A DNA stretch of 64,000 nt from Colius striatus. Its lineage: Eukaryota > Chordata > Aves > Coliiformes > Coliidae. Of the stretch, positions 23,500-33,932 are shown piece after piece. A program made the translations under genes and the position numbers. The stretch is from contig NC_084790.1 of the NCBI RefSeq assembly GCF_028858725.1, positions 88,130,996 through 88,194,995 of the forward strand. The letters run 5' to 3'. Below the pieces are notes generated by a model that was not told the DNA's origin, did not search any database, and saw only the letters and a program-made list of their open reading frames with translations. Every line of letters starts with the position of its first letter. Positions within the stretch are counted from its first letter, which is position 1.

Positions 23500-26400
23500 T
23501 CTCAGTTGGGCTGTTCTCCCGGGGTTGTCTCAGTGGGGGCTGTTCTCACGGGGGTGTCTCAGTTGGGCTCTTCTCCCGGGGGCTGTCTCAGTGGGGGCTG
23601 TTCTCCCGGGGCTGTCTCAGTGGGGTTGTTCTCCCGGGGCTGTCTCATTAGGGGCTGTTCTCACGGGGGTGTCTCAGTTGGACTGTTCTCCCCGGGGCTG
23701 TCTCAGCGGGGGCTGTTCTCCCCGGGGCTGTGTCAGTTGGGCTGTTCTCCCGGGGCTGTCTCACTCGGGGCTGTTCTCACGGGGGTGTCTCAGTTCGACT
23801 GTTCTCCCCGGGGCTGTCTCAGCGGGGGCTGTTCTCCCCGAGGCTGTGTCAGTTTGACTGTTCCCCCCGGGGCTGTCTCATGGGGGGCTGTTCTCCGGGG
23901 GCTGTCTCAGTTGGGCTGTTCTCCCCAGGGCTGTGTCAGTTGGGCTGTTCTCCTGGGGCTGTTTCAGCGGGGGCTGTTCTCCCGGGGCTGTCTCAGTTGG
24001 GCTGTTCTCCCCGAGGCTGTCTCAGTGGGGGCTGTTCTCCCCGGGGCTGTCTCAGTTGGGCTGTTCTCCTGGGGGCTGTCTCAGTGGGGGCTGTTCTCCC
24101 GGGGCTGTCTCACTGGGGGCTGTTCCCCCGGGGCTGTCTCAGTGGGAGCTGTTCCCCCCGGGGCTGTCTTAGTGGGGCTGTTCTCCCCGGGGCTGTCTCA
24201 TTGGGGGCTGTTCTCCCTGGGGCTGTCTCAGTTGGGGCTGTCTCATTGGGGGCTGTTACCCCGAGGGCTGTCTCAGTTGGGGCTGTTTCCCTGGGGACTG
24301 TCTCAGTTGGGGCTGTCTCATTGGGGGCTCTTACCTCGGGGGGCTGTCTCAGTTGGGGCTGTTCGCCCGGGGCTGTCTCATTTGGGCTGTTCTCCCCGGG
24401 GCTGTCTCAGTGGGGGCTGTTCTCCCCGGGGCTGTCTCAGTTGGACTGTTCTCCTGGGGCTGTCTCAGTGGGGGCTGTTCCACTCAGGACTGTCTCAGTG
24501 GGGCTGTTCTCCCCGGGCTGTCTCAGTGGGGGATGTTCTCCCGGGGCTGTCTCAGTGGGGACTGTTTTCCCCGGGGCTGTCTGAGTTGGGCTGTTCTCCC
24601 TGGGCCTGTCTCAGTTGGGGCTGTCTCAGTTGGGCTGTTCTCCCCTGGGCTGTCTCACTGGGGGCTGTTCTCCCCGGGGATGTGTCAGTTTGACTGTTCC
24701 CCTCGGGGCTGTCTCTTTGGGGGCTGTTCTCACGGGGGTGTCTCAGTTGGGCTCTTCTCCCGGTGCTGTCTCAGTGGGGGCTGTTCTCCCCGGGGCTGTC
24801 TCAGTTGGGCTGTTCTCCCGGGGCTGTCTCATTGGGGGCTGTTCTCCCGGGGCTGTCTCAGTAGGGCTGTTCTCCCGGGGCTGTCTCATTGGGGGCTGTT
24901 CTCCCGGGGCTGTCTCAGTGGGGCTGTTCTCCCCGGGGCTGTCTCAGTTGGGCTGTTCTCCCGGGGCTGTCTCATTGGGGGCTGTTCTCACGGGGGTGTC
25001 TCAGTTGGGCTCTTCTCCCGGGGCTGTCTCAGTGGGGGCTGTTCTACCCGGGGCTGTCTCAGTTGGGCTGTTCTCCCGGGGCTGTCTCATTGGGGGCTGT
25101 TCTCCCGGGGCTGTCTCAGTGGGGGCTGTTCTCCCGGGGCTGTCTCAGTGGGGCCTGTTATCCCCGGGGCCGTCTCATTGCGGGCTGTTCTCATGGGGGT
25201 GTCTCAGTTGGGCTGTTCTCCCCGGGGCTGTCTCAGTGGGGCTGTTCTCCCGGGGCTGTCTCATTAGGGGCTGTTCTCACGGGGGTGTCTCAGTTGGACT
25301 GTTCTCCCCGGGGCTGTCTCAGCGGGGGCTGTTCTCCCTGGGGCTGTGTCAGTTGGGCTGTTCTCCCGGGGCTGTCTCATTGGGGCTGTTCTCCCCGGGG
25401 CTGTCTCAGTGGGGGCTGTTCTCCCCGGGGCTGTTTCATTGGGGCTGTTCTCCCCGGGGCTGTCTCACTGGGGGCTGTTCTCCCAGGGCTGTCTCAGTGG
25501 GGCTGTTCTCCCGGGGCTGTCTCACTGGGGGCTGTTCCCCCCGGGGCTGTCTCAGTTGGGCTGTTCCCCCCGGGGCTGTCTCAGTGGGGCTGTTCTCCCC
25601 GGGGCTGTCTCAGTTGGGGCTGTTCCCCCTGGGGCTGTCTCATTGGGGGATGTTCTCCCGGGGCTGTCTCACTGGGGGCTGTTCTCCCCGGGGCTGTCTC
25701 AGTTGGGCTGTTCTTCCTTGGGCTGTCTCAGTTGGGGCTGTCTCAGTTGGGCTGTTCTCCCCGGGGCTGTCTCACTGGGGGCTGTTCTCCCCGGGGCTGT
25801 GTCAGTTTGACTGTTCCCCTCGCGGCTGTCTCATTGGGGGGTCTTCTCCCGGGGCTGTCTCAGTGGGGGCTGTTCTCCCCGGGGCTGTCTCAGTTGGGCT
25901 GTTCTCCCGGGGCTGTCTAATTGGGGGCTGTTCTCCCGGGGCTGTCTCAGTGGGGCTGTTCTCCCCGGGGCTGTCTCAGTGGGGCTGTTCTCCCGGGGCT
26001 GTCTCATTGGGGGCTGTTCTCCCGGGGCTGTCTCAGTGGGGCTGTTCTCCCGGGGCTGTCTCAGTGGGGCCTGTTCTCCCCGGGGCTGTCTCATTGGGGG
26101 CTGTTCTCCCGGGGTTGTCTCAGTGGGGCTGTTCTCCCGGGGCTGTCTCAGTGGGGCCTGTTCTCCCGGGGCTGTCTCATTAGGGGCTGTTCTCACGGGG
26201 GTGTCTCAGTTGGACTGTTCTCCCCGGGGCTGTCTCAGCGGGGGCTGTTCTCCCCGGGGCTGTGTCAGTTGGGCTGTTCTCCCGGGGCTGTCTCACTCGG
26301 GGCTGTTCTCACGGGGGTGTCTCAGTTGGGCTGTTCTCCTCCCGGGGCTGTCTCAGCGGGGGCTGTTCTCCCCGGGGCTGTGTCAGTTGGGCTGTTCTCC

Positions 26401-26505
26401 CGGCGCTGTCTCATTAGGGGCTGTTCTCACGGGGGTGTCTCAGTTGGACTGTTCTCCCCGGGGCTGTCTCAGTGGGGCTGTTCTCCCCGGGGCTGTGTCA
26501 GTTGG
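23500..26505. repeat. Higher-order repeat copy A (about 3.0 kb)
   Basis: A block of about 100 minisatellite units is repeated in near-identical order immediately downstream. The offset is 2995-2996 bp near the start and 3025 bp further on, so one unit of about 30 bp was gained in copy B. A rare CTTACCTCGG marker at 24330 has its partner at 27325. Confidence 0.85.
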
Positions 26506-29500
26506 GCTGTTCTCCCGGGGTTGTCTCAGTGGGGGCTGTTCTCACGGGGGTGTCTCAGTTGGGCTCTTCTCCCGGGGGCTGTCTCAGTGGGGGCTGTTCT
26601 CCCGGGCTGTCTCAGTGGGGTTGTTCTCCCGGGGCTGTCTCATTAGGGGCTGTTCTCACGGGGGTGTCTCAGTTGGACTGTTCTCCCCGGGGCTGTCTCA
26701 GCGGGGGCTGTTCTCCCCGGGGCTGTGTCAGTTGGGCTGTTCTCCCGGGGCTGTCTCACTCGGGGCTGTTCTCACGGGGGTGTCTCAGTTCGACTGTTCT
26801 CCCCGGGGCTGTCTCAGCGGGGGCTGTTCTCCCCGAGGCTGTGTCAGTTTGACTGTTCCCCCCGGGGCTGTCTCATGGGGGGCTGTTCTCCGGGGGCTGT
26901 CTCAGTTGGGCTGTTCTCCCCAGGGCTGTGTCAGTTGGGCTGTTCTCCTGGGGCTGTTTCAGCGGGGGCTGTTCTCCCGGGGCTGTCTCAGTTGGGCTGT
27001 TCTCCCCGAGGCTGTCTCAGTGGGGGCTGTTCTCCCCGGGGCTGTCTCAGTTGGGCTGTTCTCCTGGGGGCTGTCTCAGTGGGGGCTGTTCTCCCGGGGC
27101 TGTCTCACTGGGGGCTGTTCCCCCGGGGCTGTCTCAGTGGGAGCTGTTCCCCCCGGGGCTGTCTTAGTGGGGCTGTTCTCCCCGGGGCTGTCTCATTGGG
27201 GGCTGTTCTCCCCGGGGCTGTCTCAGTTGGGGCTGTCTCATTGGGGGCTGTTACCCCGAGGGCTGTCTCAGTTGGGGCTGTTTCCCTGGGGACTGTCTCA
27301 GTTGGGGCTGTCTCATTGGGGGCTCTTACCTCGGGGGGCTGTCTCAGTTGGGGCTGTTCGCCCGGGGCTGTCTCATTTGGGCTGTTCTCCCCGGGGCTGT
27401 CTCAGTGGGGGCTGTTCTCCCCGGGGCTGTCTCAGTTGGGCTGTTCTCCTGGGGCTGTCTCAGTGGGGGCTGTTCCACTCAGGACTGTCTCAGTGGGGCT
27501 GTTCTCCCCGGGCTGTCTCAGTGGGGGCTGTTCCCCCCGGGGCTGTCTCATTGGGGGATGTTCTCCCGGGGCTGTCTCAGTGGGGACTGTTTTCCCCGGG
27601 GCTGTCTGAGTTGGGCTGTTCTCCCTGGGCCTGTCTCAGTTGGGGCTGTCTCAGTTGGGCTGTTCTCCCCTGGGCTGTCTCACTGGGGGCTGTTCTCCCC
27701 GGGGATGTGTCAGTTTGACTGTTCCCCTCGGGGCTGTCTCTTTGGGGGCTGTTCTCACGGGGGTGTCTCAGTTGGGCTCTTCTCCCGGTGCTGTCTCAGT
27801 GGGGGCTGTTCTCCCCGGGGCTGTCTCAGTTGGGCTGTTCTCCCGGGGCTGTCTCATTGGGGGCTGTTCTCCCGGGGCTGTCTCAGTAGGGCTGTTCTCC
27901 CGGGGCTGTCTCATTGGGGGCTGTTCTCCCGCGGCTGTCTCAGTGGGGCTGTTCTCCCCGGGGCTGTCTCAGTTGGGCTGTTCTCCCGGGGCTGTCTCAT
28001 TGGGGGCTGTTCTCACGGGGGTGTCTCAGTTGGGCTCTTCTCCCGGGGCTGTCTCAGTGGGGGCTGTTCTACCCGGGGCTGTCTCAGTTGGGCTGTTCTC
28101 CCGGGGCTGTCTCATTGGGGGCTGTTCTCCCGGGGCTGTCTCAGTGGGGGCTGTTCTCCCGGGGCTGTCTCAGTGGGGCCTGTTATCCCCGGGGCCGTCT
28201 CATTGCGGGCTGTTCTCATGGGGGTGTCTCAGTTGGGCTGTTCTCCCCGGGGCTGTCTCAGTGGGGCTGTTCTCCCGGGGCTGTCTCATTAGGGGCTGTT
28301 CTCACGGGGGTGTCTCAGTTGGACTGTTCTCCCCGGGGCTGTCTCAGCGGGGGCTGTTCTCCCTGGGGCTGTGTCAGTTGGGCTGTTCTCCCGGGGCTGT
28401 CTCAGTGGGGCTGTTCTCCCCGGGGCTGTCTCAGTGGGGGCTGTTCTCCCCGGGGCTGTTTCATTGGGGCTGTTCTCCCCGGGGCTGTCTCACTGGGGGC
28501 TGTTCTCCCAGGGCTGTCTCAGTGGGGCTGTTCTCCCGGGGCTGTCTCACTGGGGGCTGTTCCCCCCGGGGCTGTCTCAGTTGGGCTGTTCCCCCCGGGG
28601 CTGTCTCAGTGGGGCTGTTCTCCCCGGGGCTGTCTCAGTTGGGGCTGTTCCCCCTGGGGCTGTCTCATTGGGGGATGTTCTCCCGGGGCTGTCTCACTGG
28701 GGGCTGTTCTCCCCGGGGCTGTCTCAGTTGGGCTGTTCTTCCTTGGGCTGTCTCAGTTGGGGCTGTCTCAGTTGGGCTGTTCTCCCCGGGGCTGTCTCAC
28801 TGGGGGCTGTTCTCCCCGGGGCTGTGTCAGTTTGACTGTTCCCCTCGCGGCTGTCTCATTGGGGGGTCTTCTCCCGGGGCTGTCTCAGTGGGGGCTGTTC
28901 TCCCCGGGGCTGTCTCAGTTGGGCTGTTCTCCCGGGGCTGTCTAATTGGGGGCTGTTCTCCCGGGGCTGTCTCAGTGGGGCTGTTCTCCCCGGGGCTGTC
29001 TCAGTGGGGCTGTTCTCCCGGGGCTGTCTCATTGGGGGCTGTTCTCCCGGGGCTGTCTCAGTGGGGCTGTTCTCCCGGGGCTGTCTCATTGGGGGCTGTT
29101 CTCCCGGGGTTGTCTCAGTGGGGCTGTTCTCCCGGGGCTGTCTCAGTGGGGCCTGTTCTCCCGGGGCTGTCTCAGTGGGGCTGTTCTCCCGGGGCTGTCT
29201 CAGTGGGGCCTGTTCTCCCGGGGCTGTCTCATTAGGGGCTGTTCTCACGGGGGTGTCTCAGTTGGACTGTTCTCCCCGGGGCTGTCTCAGCGGGGGCTGT
29301 TCTCCCCGGGGCTGTGTCAGTTGGGCTGTTCTCCCGGGGCTGTCTCACTCGGGGCTGTTCTCACGGGGGTGTCTCAGTTGGGCTGTTCTCCTCCCGGGGC
29401 TGTCTCAGCGGGGGCTGTTCTCCCCGGGGCTGTGTCAGTTGGGCTGTTCTCCCGGCGCTGTCTCATTAGGGGCTGTTCTCACGGGGGTGTCTCAGTTGGA

Positions 29501-29545
29501 CTGTTCTCCCCGGGGCTGTCTCAGTGGGGCTGTTCTCCCCGGGGC
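26506..29545. repeat. Higher-order repeat copy B (about 3.0 kb)
   Basis: This is a tandem duplicate of the preceding block, with the same sequence of unit variants. Similarity ends at about 29545, where unit order diverges. The high identity implies a recent unequal exchange or, less likely, an assembly duplication. Confidence 0.85.
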
Positions 29546-32172
29546 TGTGTCAGTTGGGCTCTTCTCCCGGGGCTGTCTCACTGGGGGCTGTTCTCCCGGG
29601 GCTGTCTCATTGGGGGCTGTTCCCCTCGGGGCTGTCTCAGTGGGGCTGTTCTCCCTGGGGCTGTCTCAGTGGGGGCTGTTCCCCCCGGGGCTGTCTCATT
29701 GGGAGATGTTCTCCCCGGGGCTGTCTCAGTGGGGGCTGTTCTCCCTGGGGCTGTCTCAGTTGGGGCTGTCTCAGTTGGGCTGTTCCCCCCGGGGCTGTCT
29801 CACTGGGGGCTGTTCTCCCCGGGGCTGTGTCAGTTTTACTGTTCCCCCCGGGGCTGTCTCATTGGGGGCTGTTCTCCTGGGGGCTGTCTCAGTGGGGGCT
29901 GTTCTCCCCGGGGCTGTCTCAGTGAGGGCTGTTCTCCCCGGGGCTGTCTCATTTGGGCTCTTACCCCGGGGCTGTCTCAGTGGGGGCTGTTCTCCCCGGG
30001 GCTGTCTTAGTTGGGCTGTTCTCCCGGGGCTGTCTCAGTGGGGCCTGTTCTCTCCGGGGCTGTCTCAGTTGGGCTGTTCTCCCGGGGCTGTCTCATTGGG
30101 GGCTGTTCTCCCAGGGCTGTCTCAGTGGGGCTGTTCTCCCGGGGCTGTCTCAGTGGGGGCTGTTCTCCCCGGGGCTGTCTCATTGGGGGCTGTTCTCACG
30201 GGGGTGTCTCAGTGGGCTGTTCTCCCGGGGCTGTTTTAGCGGGGGCTGTTCTCCCGGGGCTGTCTCAGTGGGGCTGTTCTCCCGGGGCTGTGTCAGTGGG
30301 GGCTGTTCTCCCCGGGGCTGTCTCAGTTGGGCTGTTCTCCCGGGGCTGTCTCATTGGGGGCTGTTCTCCCGGGGCTGTCTCAGTGGGGCTGTTCTCCCGG
30401 GGCTGTCTCAGTTGGGCTATTCCCCCCGGGGCTGTCTCAATGGGGGCTGTTCTCCCCGGGGCTGTCTCATTGGGGGCTGTTCTCCTCCCGGGGCTGTGTC
30501 AGTTGGGCTGTTCTCCCCGGGGCTGTCTCAGTGGGGCTGTTACCCCGGGGCTGTGTCAGTTGGGCTGTTCTCCCCGGGGCTGTTTCAGTTGGGCTGTTCT
30601 CCCCGGGGCTGTCTCAGTGGGGGCTGTTCTCCCCGGGGCTGTCTCAGTTGGGCTGTTCTCCTGGGGCTGTCTCAGTGGGGGCTGTTCCCCTCGGGGCTGT
30701 CTCAGTGGGGCTGTTCCCCCCGGGGCTGTCTCATTGCGGGCTGTTCTCCCCGGGGCCGTCTCAGTTGGGCTGTTCTCCCTGGGGCTGTCTCAGTTGGGGC
30801 TGTCTCAGTTGGGCTGTTCTGCCCGGGGCTGTTTCACTGGGGGCTGTTCTCCCCGGGGCTGTGTCAGTTTGACTGTTCCCCCCGCGGCTGTCTCATTGGG
30901 GGGTCTTCTCCCGGGGCTGTCTCAGTTGGGCTGTTCTCCCGGGGCTGTCTCATTGGGGGCTGTTCTCCCCGGGGCTGTCTCAGTTGGGTTGTTCTCCCGG
31001 GGCTGTCTCATTGGGGGCTGTTCCCCGGGGCTGTGTCAGTTGGGCTGTTCTCCCCGGGGCTGTCTCAGTGGGGCTGTTCTCCCGGGGCTGTCTCATTGGG
31101 GGCTGTTCTCCCGGGGCTGTCTCAGTGGGGGCTGTTCCCCGGGGCTGTGTCAGTTGGGCTGTTCTCCCCGGGGCTGTCTCAGTGGGGCCCGTTCTCCCCG
31201 GGGCTTTCTCATTGTGGGCTGTTTTCACGGGGGTGTCTCAGTTGGGCTCTTCTCCCGGGGCTGTCTCAGTGGGGGCTGTTCTCCCGGGGCTGTCTCAGTG
31301 GGGTTGTTCTCCCGGGGCTGTCTCATTAGGGGCTGTTCTCACGGGGGTGTCTCAGTTGGACTGTTCTCCCCGGGGCTGTCTCAGCGGGGGCTGTTCTCCC
31401 CGGGACCGTGTCAGTTGGGCTGTTCTCCCGGGGCTGTCTCACTCGGGGCTGTTCTCACGGGGGTGTCTCAGTTGGACTGTTCTCCCCGGGGCTGTCTCAG
31501 CGGGGGCTGTTCTCCCCGGGGCTGTGTCAGTTGGGCTGTTCTCCCGGGGCTGTCTCACTGGGGGCTGTTCTCACGGGGGTGTCTCAGTTGGACTGTTCTC
31601 CCCGGGGCTGTCTCAGTGGGGCTGTTCTCCCCGGGGCTGTTTCAGTTGGGCTGTTCTCCCCGGGGCTGTCTCAGTGGGGGCTGTTCTCCCCGGGGCTGTC
31701 TCAGTTGGGCTGTTCTCCCGGGGCTGTCTCAGTGGGGGCTGTTCCCCTCGGGGCTGTCTCAGTGGGGCTGTTCCCCCCGGGGCTGTCTCATTGGGGGATG
31801 TTCTCCCGGGGCTGTCTCAGTGGGGGCTGTTCTCCCGGGGCTGTCTCAGTGGGGCTGTTCTCCCCGGGGCTGTCTCACTGGGGGATGTTCTCCCGGGGCT
31901 GTCTCACTGGGGGATGTTCCCCCCGGGGCTGTCTCATTGGGGGATGTTCTCCCGGGGCTGTCTCAGTGGGGGCTGTTCTCCCGGGGCTGTCTCATTGGGG
32001 GCTGTTCTCCCCGGGGCTGTGTCAGTTTGACTGTTCCCCCCGGGGCTGTCTCATTGGGGGCTGTTCTCCTGGGGGCTGTCTCAGTGGGGGCTGTTCTCCC
32101 CGGGGCTGTCTCAGTTGGGCTGTTACCCCGGGGCTGTCTCAGTCGGGGCTGTTCTCCCCGGGGCTGTCTTAG

Positions 32173-32690
32173 TTGGGCTGTTCTCCCGGGGCTGTCTCAG
32201 TGGGGCCTGTTCTCTCCGGGGCTGTCTCAGTTGGGCTGTTCTCCCGGGGCTGTCTCATTGGGGGCTGTTCTCCCAGGGCTGTCTCAGTGGGGCTGTTCTC
32301 CTGGGGCTGTCTCAGTGGGGGCTGTTCTCCCCGGGGCTGTCTCATTGGGGGCTGTTCTCACGGGGGTGTCTCAGTGGGCTGTTCTCCCCGGGGCTGTTTC
32401 AGCGGGGGCTGTTCTCCCCGGGGCTGTCTTAGTTGGGCTGTTCTCCCGGGGCTGTCTCAGTGGGGCCTGTTCTCTCCGGGGCTGTCTCAGTTGGGCTGTT
32501 CTCCCGGGGCTGTCTCATTGGGGGCTGTTCTCCCAGGGCTGTCTCAGTGGGGCTGTTCTCCTGGGGCTGTCTCAGTGGGGGCTGTTCTCCCCGGGGCTGT
32601 CTCATTGGGGGCTGTTCTCACGGGGCTGTCTCAGTGGGGCTGTTCTCCCGGGGCTGTGTCAGTGGGGGCTGTTCTCCCCGGGGCTGTCTC
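32173..32690. repeat. 260-bp higher-order repeat, two copies
   Basis: The unit order starting at 32173 recurs at 32433, a 260-bp offset, and a related block starts at 30011, 2162 bp before the first. Shared rare variants include TCTCTCCGGGG and CTGTCTTAGTTGGG. Confidence 0.75.
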
Positions 32691-33440
32691 AGTTGGGCTC
32701 TTCTCCCGGGGCTGTCTCACTGGGGGTGTTCTCCCGGGGCTGTCTCAGTGGGGCTGTTCTCCTGGGGCTGTCTCAGTTGGGCTGTTCCCCCCGGGGCTGT
32801 CTCACTGGGGGCTGTTCTCCCCGGGGCTGTCTCATTGGGGGCTGTTCTGCCGGGGCTGTGTCAGTTTTGCTGTTCTCCCCGGGGCTGTCTCAGTGGGGCT
32901 GTTACCCCGGGGCTGTGTCAGTTGGGCTGTTCTCCCCGGGGCTGTCTCAGTGGGGGCTGTTCTCCCCGGGGCTGTCTCAGTTGGGCTGTTCTCCTGGGGC
33001 TGTCTCAGTGGGGGCTGTTCCCCTCGGGGCTGTTTCAGTGGGGCTGTTCTCCCCGGGGCTGTCTCAGTGGGGCTGTTCCCCCCGGGGCTGTCTCATTGGG
33101 GGATGTTCTCCCGGGGCTGTCTCAGTGGGGGCTGTTCTCCCGGGGCTGTCTCAGTTGGGCTGTTCCCCCCGGGGCTGTCTCACTGGGGGCTGTTCTCCCC
33201 GGGGCTGTGTCAGTTTGACTGTTCCCCCCGGGGCTGTCTCATTGGGGGCTGTTCTCCCCGGGGCTGTCTCATTGGGGGCTGTTCTCCCGGGGCTGTCTCA
33301 GTGGGGTTGTTTTCCCGGGGCTGTCTCAGTGGGGCTGTTCTCCCCGGGGCTGTCTCAGTGGGGCTGTTTTCCCGGGGCTGTCTCAGCGGGGGCTGTGCCT
33401 GGGGAGGGACCCGGCGGGAGGGACGCGGCTCGCAGCCGCC

Positions 33441-33485
33441 CTGACGCTCGCTTTTTCTCTCTGTCTGTGCCCACCCCTTCCCCAG
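33441..33485 (+). promoter_or_regulatory. ONECUT2: 3' splice site of the ONECUT2 homeobox exon
   Basis: The acceptor AG is at 33484-33485, preceded by a strong pyrimidine tract (33450-33483). CTGAC at 33441-33445 fits the yUnAy branch-point consensus, with the branch A at 33444, 41 nt before the AG. No other AG lies between branch point and acceptor. The exon phase produced by this site matches the ONECUT family boundary before CKRKE. Confidence 0.9.
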
Positions 33486-33772
33486 CCTGCAAACGCAAAG
33501 AGCAAGAGCCGAACAAAGAGCGGAACAACTCGCAGAAGAAGTCCCGGCTGGTTTTCACGGACCTGCAGCGCAGAACGCTTTTCGCCATCTTCAAGGAGAA
33601 CAAGCGTCCTTCCAAAGAAATGCAGATCACCATCTCGCAGCAGCTGGGGCTGGAGCTCACCACCGTCAGCAACTTCTTCATGAACGCCCGCCGGCGCAGC
33701 CTGGAGAAGTGGCAGGACGACCTGAGCTCCGGGGGTTCGTCCTCAGCCTCCAGCACCTGCACCAAAGCGTGA
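33486..33772 (+). CDS. ONECUT2: ONECUT2 last coding exon (homeodomain and C-terminus), partial gene
   Basis: ONECUT2 is a nuclear transcription factor that binds ATC(G/A)AT-type DNA through a CUT domain plus a divergent homeodomain; it acts in liver, pancreas, retina and neuronal development. This exon gives 94 residues plus two bases of a split Ala codon, so the intron is phase 1. It opens CKRKEQEPNK. The homeodomain spans about residues 13-75. Its recognition helix VSNFFMNARRR (residues 60-70) has Phe at homeodomain position 48 and Met at 50, the hallmark of the ONECUT class. The C-terminus is Ser-rich and ends STCTKA. NNSQKKSR, LFAIFKENKR, LELTT and SLEKWQDD match ONECUT2 as I know it, rather than ONECUT1 (THAIF/LDKWQDE type) or ONECUT3 (CMNRW type). 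The CUT-domain exon is not in the window and must lie to the left. The reading frame is intact with no premature stop. Confidence 0.96.
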
Positions 33773-33780
33773 CGGCAGCG

Positions 33781-33874
33781 GGCGGCGCGGCTCGGCACGG
33801 CACGGCACGGCGCGGCACGGCACGGCACGGCACGGCACGGCACGGCGCGGCACGGCACGGCACGGCTCGGCACG
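33781..33874. repeat. GGCAC pentanucleotide repeat just after the stop codon
   Basis: About 17 copies of CGGCA or CGGCG-type pentamers begin 9 nt after the ONECUT2 stop codon. They would lie at the very start of the 3' UTR. Confidence 0.93.
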
Positions 33875-33924
33875 GCAACGGCGGAGAGATCGGCTTCGCA
33901 GCGGGACCCTTCACTGATGACTTA

Positions 33925-33932
33925 AAGCACAA
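33925..33932 (+). promoter_or_regulatory. miR-218 8-mer seed match
   Basis: AAGCACAA is an exact 8-mer match to the miR-218 seed, about 150 nt after the stop codon. A second identical site is at 34424-34431. Confidence 0.4.

Larger units (their letters stand above)
17961..33397. repeat. Giant intronic minisatellite, 29-31-bp unit
   Basis: About 500 tandem copies of GGGGCTGTCTCAGT(T)GGG plus CTGTTCTCCCC occupy 15.4 kb. Variation is concentrated at a few positions: TCAGT, TCATT or TCACT; TGGGG or TTGGG; CTCCCGG or CCCCCGG; and CTGTGTCAG. Units lack stop codons on the + strand and vary between 29, 30 and 31 bp, so several frames stay open for hundreds of codons (up to about 1,400), giving spurious Gly/Cys/Leu/Ser-rich proteins. 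Most units carry a CpG in CCCGGG and a TCTCAG word resembling a splice acceptor. Larger duplications are nested inside (see separate entries). The array stops 88 bp before the ONECUT2 homeobox exon. Confidence 0.97.

Noticed and set aside
17961..33397. CRISPR-like regular array
   Set aside because: There are no unique spacers of constant length between identical repeats; units are directly contiguous, and the host is a vertebrate.
17658..33444. Several open frames of 300-1,400 codons encoding Gly/Cys/Leu/Ser-rich repeat proteins
   Set aside because: They are produced by a stop-free 29-31-bp minisatellite unit and overlap in all three frames with the same peptide words. There is no independent start, splice or homology evidence.
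33486..33772. Assignment to ONECUT1 or ONECUT3
   Set aside because: Residues after CKRKEQE, the LFAIF helix and SLEKWQDDL agree with ONECUT2. ONECUT1 and ONECUT3 differ at these positions as I know them.
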